DNA of 13,463 bases from an uncultured Collinsella sp. (GTDB lineage: Bacteria > Actinomycetota > Coriobacteriia > Coriobacteriales > Coriobacteriaceae). The position numbers were made by a program, and so were the translations under genes. Each line of letters opens with the position of its first letter. Position 1 is the first letter of the stretch. The notes beneath the pieces are model-generated. The model saw only the letters and a program-made list of their open reading frames with translations, was not told where the DNA came from and did not search any database. Shown here one piece after another: positions 1-6,944 of the stretch. The stretch covers positions 1 to 13,463 of the forward strand of contig CABUUB010000050.1 of NCBI GenBank assembly GCA_902494625.1. Direction: 5' to 3'.

Positions 1-489
1 GGCATCGAGGCGCTTACGCAGATGGAGCACGCCGGCATGGTGCTCGACGTCTCCCACCTCAACGATGAGTGCTTTGACGAGGTTGTTGCCCACGCCACGC
101 GCCCCTTCGTCGCCAGTCACTCCAACTCCCGTACCGTCTGCAGAGTCAAGCGCAACCTCACCGACGACCAGTTCCGCACCATTCGCGACACGGGCGGTAT
201 CGTCGGCCTCAACTACTGCAGCGAGTTCCTTTCCAACGACGCAACCAACAAGACCGCCGCAGACGTCACCTTCGACCAGCTAGCGGCACATATCGAGCAC
301 TGGCTCGACCTGGGCGGCGAGGACGTCATCGCACTCGGTGGCGACTGGGACGGCGCCACGGTGCCCGCCTTCCTCTCCGATGCCAGCATGATGCCCGAGT
401 TCCAGAACATGCTCTCCAAGCACTTTGGCAAGACCGTGATGCAAAAGCTCTGCAGCGACAACGCGCTTGCCTTCTTTGAGCGTTATTAA
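1..489 (+). CDS. Membrane dipeptidase, peptidase family M19 (3' part only)
   Basis: The reading frame is open from the first base and stops at TAA 487-489, so only the C-terminal 162 residues are present and the start lies outside the window. It resembles the C-terminal half of the renal/membrane dipeptidase family (M19), zinc enzymes with a TIM-barrel fold that hydrolyse dipeptides. Visible family blocks are LDVSHLND, then ASHSNSR with a presumed metal-binding His, then RNLTDDQ, GIVGLNYCSEFL and LGGDWDGA near the substrate-binding end. The family usually has about 320-400 residues, so roughly half is missing. A strong hairpin follows 17 bp after the stop. Family assignment is by motif recognition; the dipeptide specificity is not visible here. 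Confidence 0.88.
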   Translation, partial: GIEALTQMEHAGMVLDVSHLNDECFDEVVAHATRPFVASHSNSRTVCRVKRNLTDDQFRTIRDTGGIVGLNYCSEFLSNDATNKTAADVTFDQLAAHIEHWLDLGGEDVIALGGDWDGATVPAFLSDASMMPEFQNMLSKHFGKTVMQKLCSDNALAFFERY

Positions 490-505
490 TTTCACATCCC
501 TTGAG

Positions 506-541
506 CGGGCCGGCATGCCGAACGGTCGACATGCCGGCCCG
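506..541 (+). terminator. Perfect 12-bp hairpin after the dipeptidase gene
   Basis: Bases 506-517 and 530-541 are perfect reverse complements (CGGGCCGGCATG / CATGCCGGCCCG) around a 12-base loop that itself contains CCG/CGG. There is no T-run after it, so it would be an atypical terminator or an RNA-stability hairpin. Its position, just after a stop codon and 22 bp before the likely start of the next gene, fits a role as an intercistronic or terminator element. Confidence 0.6.
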
Positions 542-563
542 TCCCCAATCCAAAGGACCGCTT

Positions 564-1340
564 TTGACGCAGCAGTTTACGATTTCCGCATCCCGACCGG
601 ATGGGACGCCCATCCCCGTCGTCGTTACCAAAAAGTGCGTCAAGAACTTCAACCTACGCGTCACTCCGAGCGGTGAGGTCAACGCCAGCGCACCGCTCGG
701 CGCCACCCGCGAGCGTATCGAAGCGTTTGTGAAGCGCAACAGCGCCTGGATTATCAGCCGACTTGCCCAGCGCGAGCAGCGTCAGGCGACGGCACGAGAG
801 CCGCTCAGTCCCTCGTCCATCATTGCACTTTGGGGCAAGCCCATCACGGTACAGGATGCACTCGATCACAACTTTGCATCACCCGCACCGCGACGCAAAC
901 AGGCCACCTTCGCAAGTTTTATGGGTACCGATGAATCGGACGAAGGCCCACAGGCCAAGCGGCACGCAATCCTCGACGGCCTAACGTCCGATGAGCTCCA
1001 AGCCCGTATCGACCAGCTCTATGCAACCGAGGTCACCACGGCGCTGTACGATATGGTGCACGCGTACGAAATCGCAATGGGCGTCACCGTGGCCCGCGTC
1101 TCCGTGCGCAGCATGAAAACGCGCTGGGGATCATGCACGCCCAAGACTGGCGCCATTCGCATCGCACGCGAACTTGCCGCCTATCCCATCGAATGCCTCG
1201 ACATGGTTGTCGCCCACGAGCTCGTCCACTTGCTCGAGCCAAGCCACAATCAGCGATTCCACGCCCTGCTCGACACGTACTGTCCCAACAATAAAGCTCT
1301 GTCGCAGCGGCTCAAGCAGCCACCCCTCAACAAGCTCTAG
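564..1340 (+). CDS. YgjP/DUF45-type zinc metallopeptidase
   Basis: A predicted 258-residue cytoplasmic protein of the YgjP-like (DUF45, M48-related) metallopeptidase family. The C-terminal half holds the hallmark blocks: SMKTRWGSC (about 183-191), the zinc-site helix HELVH (H218, E219, H222) and a third ligand His at 228 in SHNQRF. TTG at 564 is chosen as the start because AAAGGA lies six bases upstream. Earlier in-frame starts (TTG 501, ATG 531) would translate through the perfect hairpin at 506-541 and lack such a site. Residues about 100-150, between the N-terminal lobe and the catalytic part, look like a loosely conserved insertion. The substrate is unknown; in some genomes the family sits beside type I restriction genes, which is not the case here. 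It ends 6 bp from the convergent folB gene. Confidence 0.85.
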   Translation: MTQQFTISASRPDGTPIPVVVTKKCVKNFNLRVTPSGEVNASAPLGATRERIEAFVKRNSAWIISRLAQREQRQATAREPLSPSSIIALWGKPITVQDALDHNFASPAPRRKQATFASFMGTDESDEGPQAKRHAILDGLTSDELQARIDQLYATEVTTALYDMVHAYEIAMGVTVARVSVRSMKTRWGSCTPKTGAIRIARELAAYPIECLDMVVAHELVHLLEPSHNQRFHALLDTYCPNNKALSQRLKQPPLNKL

Positions 1341-1346
1341 CGTCGA

Positions 1347-1832
1347 CTAGCGCACGCGCTCGATCTCGACGCCGCAGCTTGCCAGGGGCAGGCCAACAGG
1401 AGCCCACGGCTTATCGAGCTTTATGCGCACACCAAGCAGCAGGGGGTAACGACGTAGCAGCATCTGGGCCACACCCTCGGCTGCAGCCTCGATGAGCTTA
1501 AACGTATGCTCGCGCAGATAGCCATCGACATCGTGGCACACCGAGCCGTAGTCAATCGAGGCATCCAGGTTATCGTGCTCCCCCGCAGCGCGCAGGTCGG
1601 CATAGAGCACCAAGGACACGATGAACTTCTGGCCCAGCGCGTTCTCTTCGGGATACACGCCGTGGTTAGCAAAAACCTCAAGACCTTCAACGGTGATGCG
1701 GTCGGCATGGCGCAGATCGTCATAGTTCACATGGGGCACCGCCGTTGCGGTGGATATTTCGCCCCTTCCACGGCGGGCGAGCTCGGCGCCTTCAGTCTTG
1801 GTTGCATTCTCGGGCAGTTTCTTGTTACTCAT
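1347..1832 (-). CDS. folB: Dihydroneopterin aldolase
   Basis: A 161-residue protein whose residues 44-160 match FolB, which cleaves 7,8-dihydroneopterin to 6-hydroxymethyl-7,8-dihydropterin and glycolaldehyde in folate synthesis. The segment VFANHGVYPEENALGQ holds E63, aligned with the catalytic/binding Glu of the family, and IKLDKPWAPV holds K141, aligned with the catalytic Lys. SIDYGSV and the C-terminal GVEIER are also typical. FolB is usually about 120 residues; here an extra N-terminal tail of about 43 polar residues precedes the domain. The chosen ATG has AAGGAG nine bases upstream, so the tail is probably translated. It is last in the folE-HD-folB operon, 42 bp after the HD gene, and is convergent with the metallopeptidase gene. 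Confidence 0.92.
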   Translation of the reverse strand: MSNKKLPENATKTEGAELARRGRGEISTATAVPHVNYDDLRHADRITVEGLEVFANHGVYPEENALGQKFIVSLVLYADLRAAGEHDNLDASIDYGSVCHDVDGYLREHTFKLIEAAAEGVAQMLLRRYPLLLGVRIKLDKPWAPVGLPLASCGVEIERVR

Positions 1833-1874
1833 CGCGATCGTCTCCTTCGTTTAGAACCCCGACCGCACAACTAA

Positions 1875-2456
1875 CTACACGCGAATCGACAGGTTCTTTT
1901 TATCATCGCTCCAGTTGCAAGCATTGCGCGCGGGGCATGCAAAGCAGGCGCGCGACGCTTTGTCGGCCGCATAGAGCAGACGCTCAAGCGGTTGGCTGTT
2001 CACGCGCAGCTTTCGATGGCCCAGAATGGCCGTCTTAATGGCTGCGGCATCGGCCGGCTCAAACGCCACGTCATCGGGCATGCCGCCGAGAATTGCATCA
2101 GCGACGCGTTCGCTTGCAACATCATGGGATATACCCGATTCATACTGTTCATCTTTGCCGATATCGTGAAGAAGTGCCGTGGCGTAGATGACCTCGCGGT
2201 CAAATTCGAGCTGTTCCTCGAGATTCTTAATCCACATAATGCGCGCGACATCGAGAAGATGGTCAATACCGTGGCGGCAAAAGATGCGCCCCGATTCCAA
2301 CTGTGCAATGTTGCCCAGGTGCCGCCGGAACAGCCCGTTGGCACAAATGTAATCGATGCGAGGCATGGCACCAAAGGGGGCCAGGCCCGAAGCCATAAAG
2401 CCGCGACGCGACGTCCCCTCATCGGTCTTCGATGTAAAGTCGTTGACGACTCTCAT
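1875..2456 (-). CDS. HD-domain phosphohydrolase of the folate operon
   Basis: A 193-residue HD-superfamily protein. Visible metal-site residues are H62 in FCRHGIDHLLDVARI, H97-D98 in ALLHDIGK and D165 in YAADKAS. The C-terminus carries CFACPARNAC (C171, C174, C180) followed by NWSDDKKN, a cysteine cluster I recall from Clostridium homologues. The ATG is one base after the folE stop (TAG-C-ATG), implying translational coupling; no good Shine-Dalgarno is present. An internal ATG at 2366 (MPRIDYI) would give 163 residues, closer to the conserved region, so the start is uncertain. Lying between folE and folB, it may remove phosphates from dihydroneopterin triphosphate, a step without a universal enzyme; this is inference from context. 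Confidence 0.82.
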   Translation of the reverse strand: MRVVNDFTSKTDEGTSRRGFMASGLAPFGAMPRIDYICANGLFRRHLGNIAQLESGRIFCRHGIDHLLDVARIMWIKNLEEQLEFDREVIYATALLHDIGKDEQYESGISHDVASERVADAILGGMPDDVAFEPADAAAIKTAILGHRKLRVNSQPLERLLYAADKASRACFACPARNACNWSDDKKNLSIRV

Positions 2457-2457
2457 G

Positions 2458-3015
2458 CTAACGGCCCAGCATCCTAAAGAACCGCTCCTCGAGCGCGGGA
2501 TCGGTCTCAAAGACGCCGCGGCGAGCGAGCGTCACGGTCTTGGTGCCGGGTTTCTGCACGCCGCGCATGGTCATGCACATATGCTCAGCCTCCATGAGCA
2601 CAATCGCTCCCTGGGGGGCGAGATAATCCATGAGGGCGTCGGCAACCTGCGCACACAGCTGCTCCTGCAGCTGCAGACGACGGGCATAGACTTCAACCGT
2701 GCGAGCGAGCTTAGACAGGCCCGCCACGCGACCGTTAGGGATATAGCCGATCGCAGCCTTGCCATAAAACGGCAGCAGATGATGCTCGCACAGCGAGTAA
2801 AACGTGATGTCGCGCTCGATAACCAAATCGTTCGAAGCGACGGCAAAGGTTTTGGACAGGTGCTCCTCGGCACTCTGCTCCATACCGCCGGCGATCTCGC
2901 CATACATACGGGCAACGCGCGCCGGGGTCTCCAGCAGGCCCTCACGAGTTGGGTCCTCGCCTATGCCCTCAAGCAACAGCTTAATGGCGGCCTCGACTTT
3001 TTCCTGATCGACCAT
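2458..3015 (-). CDS. folE: GTP cyclohydrolase I
   Basis: A full-length 185-residue type I GTP cyclohydrolase, converting GTP to 7,8-dihydroneopterin triphosphate and formate, the first step of folate/pterin synthesis. The zinc and catalytic residues are visible: C76, H78 and H79 in SLCEHHLLPF, and H145 and C147 in EAEHMCMTMRG. PTREGLLETPARVARMY near the N-terminus and GLSKLARTVEVYARRLQLQEQL in the middle are family signatures. ATG 3015 has GAGG five bases upstream. It heads the folE-HD-folB cluster, with the next start one base after its stop. Only 66 bp separate it from nrdG upstream; a possible -10 (TGGTACCAT) lies there but no convincing -35, so read-through from nrdG is possible. Confidence 0.96.
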   Translation of the reverse strand: MVDQEKVEAAIKLLLEGIGEDPTREGLLETPARVARMYGEIAGGMEQSAEEHLSKTFAVASNDLVIERDITFYSLCEHHLLPFYGKAAIGYIPNGRVAGLSKLARTVEVYARRLQLQEQLCAQVADALMDYLAPQGAIVLMEAEHMCMTMRGVQKPGTKTVTLARRGVFETDPALEERFFRMLGR

Positions 3016-3081
3016 CTGGGCCTCACTTTTCCGATTTCACGTTCGCGCTATGGTACCACGCCCTTTGGCATCGACCACAAG

Positions 3082-3663
3082 CTACATAGTATGGGTCGAA
3101 TAGACTGGATCGTCCCGCCAAAGCTCCACAGCGTCGCAAAGCGCAACGCCCTCACGCACAGCACGGTCGCGCGTAGCGTTCATATCGATCACACGCTGGT
3201 TACTCGAGCCCCTAAAGCGCAACGAGATATCGTACAGATCCTGAACAAACGGGCCATCCACCAACATATCGAGGCAGGCAAGGATACGGTCCGTCGCCTC
3301 GGTATGGTGACGACCACCCGGCATAAGCTCCTCGAGCACGTCACCGGTAAAACACCAAATGGTCTTTCCTGACCCCGCAGGATAAGCGGCACGAACACGC
3401 TCGACAAACTCAACGAGCCCCGCCTGATTCTCAGGTTCCATAGGCTCGCCGCCCAGAATCGTCAGGCCGTCAATAAAGGAATGGTCGAGGCTCTCGATGA
3501 TCTTGTCCTCGACGGTGCGATCAAAGGACTCGCCCGCAGCAAAATCCCACGCAACAGAGTTAAAGCAGTTCTTGCACCCACGACGGCACCCGCTCACAAA
3601 CAGAGAAGTACGAACACCTTCCCCATCAGCAATGTCGAAATACTTAATGTTCGCGTAGTTCAT
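3082..3663 (-). CDS. nrdG: Anaerobic ribonucleoside-triphosphate reductase activating protein
   Basis: A 193-residue radical-SAM activase that installs the glycyl radical on NrdD using S-adenosylmethionine and a [4Fe-4S] cluster. The cluster-binding CxxxCxxC is C26-RRG-C30-KN-C33, preceded by DGEGVRTSLFVSGC; GGEPMEPEN (about 77-85) is the SAM-contacting GGEP block. The start MNYANIKYFDIADGEG is chosen because GGGAG stands 8 bases upstream and the conserved domain begins there; the frame stays open further upstream but would run through the hairpin at 3679-3762. It is slightly longer than most NrdG (about 155-180 residues). The Shine-Dalgarno lies inside a 10-bp palindrome (3672-3681) directly next to that hairpin, so translation may depend on RNA folding. 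Confidence 0.95.
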   Translation of the reverse strand: MNYANIKYFDIADGEGVRTSLFVSGCRRGCKNCFNSVAWDFAAGESFDRTVEDKIIESLDHSFIDGLTILGGEPMEPENQAGLVEFVERVRAAYPAGSGKTIWCFTGDVLEELMPGGRHHTEATDRILACLDMLVDGPFVQDLYDISLRFRGSSNQRVIDMNATRDRAVREGVALCDAVELWRDDPVYSTHTM

Positions 3664-3678
3664 AGGTAACTCTCCCGG

Positions 3679-3762
3679 GAGGCCGGGACATATCATCCCG
3701 TCCTCAAACATTCTCGGCCTGCGGCCTGCGAAACTGCGGGCGGGACGATATGTCCCGGCCTC
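3679..3762 (-). other. Long hairpin element B in the nrdG leader
   Basis: Bases 3679-3694 and 3747-3762 are perfect 16-bp reverse complements. The pairing continues inward after one A/C mismatch through 3696-3703 with 3738-3745 (one G-T pair), giving about 24 paired positions. The loop side carries GTCCTCAAACATTC (3700-3713) and ACTGCGGGC (3733-3741), matching the internal loop of elements D and E. The tip is GGCC-TGC-GGCC (3716-3726). It ends two to three bases before the nrdG ribosome-binding site, so it lies in the 5' leader of nrdG. Motif sense is on the plus strand, that is, antisense to nrdG. Confidence 0.75.
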
Positions 3763-3940
3763 ATGCAAAGGGTAACTCAATGAACGAAGCGAACATCGAG
3801 CATAGGGTTCGAGGTCCAATAAAAACTGGGTTACGGCTCAACCGCCATCGCAAGCAAATCGCAGCTGCAGCTCGAATTATTTCCGCTAAGAACTTCGAGG
3901 AGTGAGCAGACCGCATGCTGCATCTCAGCTACATTAACTT

Positions 3941-4078
3941 GGCTGCCCCGTAGCGAGGCCCCGGATCTTTGCTCGATATGAGTTCCGCACGAACAGGAGG
4001 CGCCAGTGGCGCCTCCGTCGTGAGCCAGGACTGTCCGAAATAGCGAGTAAAGGTCCGGGGCCTCGCTACGGGGCAGCC
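3941..4078. other. Long hairpin element C just after nrdD
   Basis: The 35-base arms 3941-3975 and 4044-4078 are reverse complements apart from two positions, and both differences leave G-U pairs in an RNA. A second perfect hairpin sits at the centre: GGAGGCGCC (3996-4004), loop AGT, GGCGCCTCC (4008-4016). Read on the minus strand it begins 11 bases after the nrdD stop, so it would be the 3' end of an nrdD message or the spacer of an nrdD-nrdG transcript. No T-run follows. On the minus strand, GTCCT (from 4031) and GTGCGGAA (3982-3989) loosely resemble the shared motif of elements B, D and E. Confidence 0.75.
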
Positions 4079-4089
4079 TGGGATGGTTA

Positions 4090-6312
4090 TTAGAGATGCA
4101 GCACGCGGTCGCGGATCTCCTCGGTTCGACCCTGGTTCCAGAATTGGGTACCGATGTAGCCGCACGTACGACGGGCGACGTTCATCTTCTCCTGGTCGCG
4201 GTTGCCGCAGTTGGGGCACTCCCACACCAGCTTGCCGTCATCCTCGACAATCTTGATCTCGCCGTCGTAGCCGCACACCTGGCAGTAATCGCTCTTGGTG
4301 TTGAGCTCGGCGTACATGATGTTGTCGTAGATGTACTGCATCACGCGAATGACAGCCTTGAGGTTGTCCTGCATGTTGGGAACTTCGACGTAGGAGATGG
4401 CGCCGCCCGGCGAAAGCTGCTGGAACATACCCTCGAACTTGAGCTTGTCGAATGCGTCGATCTCCTCGGACACGTGGACGTGGTAGCTGTTGGTGATGTA
4501 GCCCTTGTCCGTCACGCCCGGGATGATGCCAAAACGACGCTGCAGGCACTTGGCGAACTTGTAGGTCGTCGACTCAAGCGGGGTACCGTACAGCGAGAAG
4601 TCAATATCGCTTTCGGCCTTCCACTCCGCACACTTGTCGTTCATGCGCTGCATGACGGCCATGGCAAAGGGCGTGCCCTCCTTCTCGGTGTGGCTGTGGC
4701 CCGTCATGTACTTGACGCACTCATACAGGCCGGCATAACCCAGACTAATGGTGGAGTAACCGCCCACGAGCAGCTTGTCGATCGTCTCGCCCTTCTTCAG
4801 GCGGGCGAGGGCACCGTACTGCCAAAGAATCGGTGCGGCATCCGAAAGCGTACCCATCAGACGCTCATGACGGCACAGCAGGGCGCGGTGGCACAGCTCA
4901 AGGCGCTCGTCGAAGATCTTCCAGAACTTGTCCATGTCCTGATGCGAGCTCAGCGCGACATCGGGCAGGTTGATGGTCACAACGCCCTGGTTAAAGCGGC
5001 CGTAGTACTTGGGCTTGTTCGGGTCATAGTTCAGCGCGTTGGCCACGTTGTTAAATCCGTTACCGGAGCGGTCGGGCGTCAGGAAGCTGCGACAACCCAT
5101 GCAGGTATAGCAGTCGCCGTTGCCCGCGGTCTCGCCCTTCGACAGCTTGAGCTCGCGCATCTTCTTCTCGGAGATGTAGTCGGGCACCATGCGCTTGGCG
5201 GTGCACTTCGCAGCCAGCTGAGTCAGGTAGAAGTACGGGGAATCCTCGTGAACGTTATCGTCCTCGAGTACATAGATAAGCTTGGGGAACGCCGGGGTGA
5301 TCCACACGCCGGCTTCGTTCTTAACGCCCTCATAGCGCTGGCGAAGCGTCTCCTCCACAATCATGGCAAGGTCGTGCTTCTCCTGGGGCGTACGGGCCTC
5401 ATTGAGATACATAAAGACCGTCACGAACGGCGCCTGGCCATTCGTGGTCATAAGGGTCACGACCTGATACTGAATCGTCTGAACGCCGCGACGGATCTCG
5501 TCGCGCAGGCGGTCCTCAACAACCTCGCGGACCTTTTCGGGAGATGCGGAAACGCCGAGCTCCTCGAGCTCGCGGGCGACCTCGCCGCGAATCTTTTGAC
5601 GGCTCACCTCGACGAACGGGGCAAGATGGGTCAGCGAAATCGACTGGCCACCGTACTGGGAGGAAGCAACCTGAGCGATGATCTGCGTCGCGATGTTGCA
5701 GGCAGTCGAGAAGCTGTGCGGCTTCTCGATCAGCGTGCCCGAAATAACAGTACCGTTCTGGAGCATATCCTCCAGGTTCACCAGGTCGCAGTTATGCATG
5801 TGCTGGGCAAAGTAGTCCGAATCATGGAAGTGAATCAGACCCTCATTGTGAGCATCCACAATCTCCTGGGGCAGCAGCACACGCTGGGTCAGGTCCTTGG
5901 AGATCTCGCCGGCCATGTAGTCACGCTGAACGGAATTGACGGTCGGGTTCTTGTTGGAGTTCTCCTGCTTGACCTCTTCGTTGTTGCACTCAATCAGCGA
6001 CAGAATCTTGTCGTCGGTCGTGTTCTTCTGGCGCTTCAGGCTCTGAACATAGCGATAGATGATGTAATGGCGAGCGACCTCGTAGCAGTCGAGACGCATA
6101 ATCTCGTCCTCGACCAGATCCTGAATCTCCTCGACCGACACGGTGTGGCCCGCGTTCTCGCATGCCTCGGCGACGTTTTGTGCCGCGTAAACCACCTGGC
6201 GGTCGGTAAGACGAGAGCTCTCCTCGACCTCCAAGTTTGCGGCGCGGATGGCATTGACAATCTTATCGATGTCAAAGACAACCTCGGTGCCGCTGCGCTT
6301 GATAATCTTCAT
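4090..6312 (-). CDS. nrdD: Anaerobic (class III) ribonucleoside-triphosphate reductase
   Basis: A complete 740-residue class III reductase, making deoxyribonucleotides without oxygen by glycyl-radical chemistry. Residues 1-95 form an ATP-cone (KRSGTEVVFDIDKI...), the allosteric nucleotide-sensing domain. C175 in HMHNCDLVNL aligns with the thiyl-radical cysteine. Near the C-terminus, C677-x2-C680 and C699-x2-C702 form the zinc site, and RRTCGYIG holds the glycyl-radical residue G718. Nothing essential appears missing. AGAGGC lies six bases before the ATG. A promoter with two NrdR boxes lies about 220 bp upstream. Its activase gene nrdG follows after 426 bp, a much larger gap than usual, filled mainly by hairpins B and C. 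Confidence 0.98.
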   Translation of the reverse strand: MKIIKRSGTEVVFDIDKIVNAIRAANLEVEESSRLTDRQVVYAAQNVAEACENAGHTVSVEEIQDLVEDEIMRLDCYEVARHYIIYRYVQSLKRQKNTTDDKILSLIECNNEEVKQENSNKNPTVNSVQRDYMAGEISKDLTQRVLLPQEIVDAHNEGLIHFHDSDYFAQHMHNCDLVNLEDMLQNGTVISGTLIEKPHSFSTACNIATQIIAQVASSQYGGQSISLTHLAPFVEVSRQKIRGEVARELEELGVSASPEKVREVVEDRLRDEIRRGVQTIQYQVVTLMTTNGQAPFVTVFMYLNEARTPQEKHDLAMIVEETLRQRYEGVKNEAGVWITPAFPKLIYVLEDDNVHEDSPYFYLTQLAAKCTAKRMVPDYISEKKMRELKLSKGETAGNGDCYTCMGCRSFLTPDRSGNGFNNVANALNYDPNKPKYYGRFNQGVVTINLPDVALSSHQDMDKFWKIFDERLELCHRALLCRHERLMGTLSDAAPILWQYGALARLKKGETIDKLLVGGYSTISLGYAGLYECVKYMTGHSHTEKEGTPFAMAVMQRMNDKCAEWKAESDIDFSLYGTPLESTTYKFAKCLQRRFGIIPGVTDKGYITNSYHVHVSEEIDAFDKLKFEGMFQQLSPGGAISYVEVPNMQDNLKAVIRVMQYIYDNIMYAELNTKSDYCQVCGYDGEIKIVEDDGKLVWECPNCGNRDQEKMNVARRTCGYIGTQFWNQGRTEEIRDRVLHL

Positions 6313-6532
6313 CCTCTTGCCTCTTTCGCGTCGAAATCGTATTGCGCTTCAGAGCCAAACGATGCCCGGCAGGGCTTGCCCCTGTCTTGCGGCGCCGTCG
6401 CGCAATCTGTGTTTTCGAAAACCATAGGCCCTCATGCGGACAATCCTCGCAGCCAATCAAGGGGCTCGAAGATCCATCCAAATGGGGCGAATAAGGTCCT
6501 CGTTCTCTGTCCGCCATCTATCATACGACAAA
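6313..6532 (-). other. Long 5' leader of nrdD (no gene seen)
   Basis: From the predicted start of transcription near 6532 to the nrdD ATG there are about 220 bases. They include a 12-bp palindrome GTTTTCGAAAAC (6411-6422), and CAGGG/CCCTG and GCC/GGC pairings around 6360-6390. I see no recognisable riboswitch core (no B12 box) and no good small gene; an overlapping open frame from ATG 6517 lacks family resemblance. The length suggests post-transcriptional control, but that is inference. Confidence 0.4.
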
Positions 6533-6536
6533 GAGG

Positions 6537-6552
6537 CATCTATATCCTGTAT
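6537..6552. promoter_or_regulatory. Second, weaker NrdR box (over the -10)
   Basis: CATCTATATCCTGTAT agrees with about 10 of 16 positions of the NrdR consensus acaCwAtATaTwGtgt. On its own it would be weak, but its centre is exactly 31 bp from the strong box, the three-helical-turn spacing known for paired NrdR boxes, and it covers the nrdD -10 hexamer. Confidence 0.6.
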
Positions 6553-6567
6553 TCTTTTTTAGGTCAA
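6539..6567 (-). promoter_or_regulatory. nrdD promoter
   Basis: On the minus strand, TTGACC (6567-6562) and TATAGA (6544-6539) stand 17 bp apart, a near-consensus housekeeping promoter. The strong NrdR box touches the -35 and the weak box covers the -10, consistent with repression. Confidence 0.8.
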
Positions 6568-6583
6568 ACACAACATATAGTGT
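6568..6583. promoter_or_regulatory. NrdR box upstream of nrdD
   Basis: ACACAACATATAGTGT matches the NrdR consensus acaCwAtATaTwGtgt at all but one position, and the symmetry extends to AAACAC...GTGTTT (6566-6585). NrdR is the ATP-cone/zinc-ribbon repressor of nrd operons. The box sits immediately upstream of the nrdD -35 element. The nrdR gene itself is not in the window. Confidence 0.88.
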
Positions 6584-6684
6584 TTCAGCAGGTCAAAGCA
6601 ATTAGTCATTTTGCAGACGCATTAATTATGAGGGGTTCTTGGCAAGTCGGTAAAACGTTACCAACACGGCTACCTGCATGGCAG

Positions 6685-6900
6685 TTATAAAACCCCCTTA
6701 GTCAAGCCGCCGACAAATCCTACCAAAACTAAGCCGCTCACGCCAAAAGAATCCAAAAGATTGTGCTTGACCAACATGTTGCGGTCACGATCGGCCAGGG
6801 CGTATGCAACCAGCCGGACCTCTACGGGATGCGAAGACCATCGCGTACAGACCTTGGATCAAAATTTGCTGGCATATTTGCCGGCATGTTTGGCGACATA
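6685..6900 (-). pseudogene. Possible decayed gene end, unidentified
   Basis: On the minus strand, frame 6858-6685 is open for 57 codons with host-like codon choice and reads SKVCTRWSSHPVEV..., ending in a hydrophobic GVSGLVLVGFVGG segment. The same frame upstream (YVAKHAGKYASKF) is closed by TGA at 6861-6859. No start with a ribosome-binding site is present; the only ATG (6777) would give a 30-residue hydrophobic peptide. It looks like the remnant of a membrane protein's C-terminus, but I do not recognise the family and it could be chance. It fills most of the otherwise gene-free stretch between the nrdD promoter and the tRNA terminator. Confidence 0.25.
6865..6900. repeat. Three imperfect tandem 12-base repeats
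   Basis: The units are TTTGCTGGCATA, TTTGCCGGCATG and TTTGGCGACATA, directly adjoining. The first two differ at two positions. They abut the T-run of the tRNA terminator. In one minus frame they spell YVAK-HAGK-YASK, so they could be a protein repeat remnant or iteron-like sites. Confidence 0.55.
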
Positions 6901-6936
6901 AAACAAAACAGCCCAGAGGACATAGCCTCTGGGCTG
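6898..6936 (-). terminator. Rho-independent terminator of the tRNA Gly-Val unit
   Basis: On the minus strand an 11-bp perfect stem, CAGCCCAGAGG / CCTCTGGGCTG (6936-6909) with a six-base loop, is followed by TTTTGTTTT. It lies 8 bp after the CCA end of tRNA-Val. Confidence 0.92.
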
Positions 6937-6944
6937 CGAACATT

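Noticed and set aside
2356..3372. Plus-strand 338-codon frame opposite folE and nrdG
   Set aside because: Antisense to two clear genes and without recognisable domains or a ribosome-binding site.
3664..3819. N-terminal extension of NrdG
   Set aside because: It would translate through hairpin B and has no conservation; ATG 3663 has its own Shine-Dalgarno.
3763..3940. Separate promoter for nrdG
   Set aside because: No -35/-10 pair with good spacing and no NrdR box could be found; transcription from the nrdD promoter remains as likely.
4096..6690. Very long plus-strand open frame (864 codons) opposite nrdD
   Set aside because: An antisense shadow caused by high-GC codon use; it has no family features, while nrdD on the other strand is complete.
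6865..6900. CRISPR-like array
   Set aside because: The 12-base units adjoin directly without spacers and are too short; no cas genes are present.
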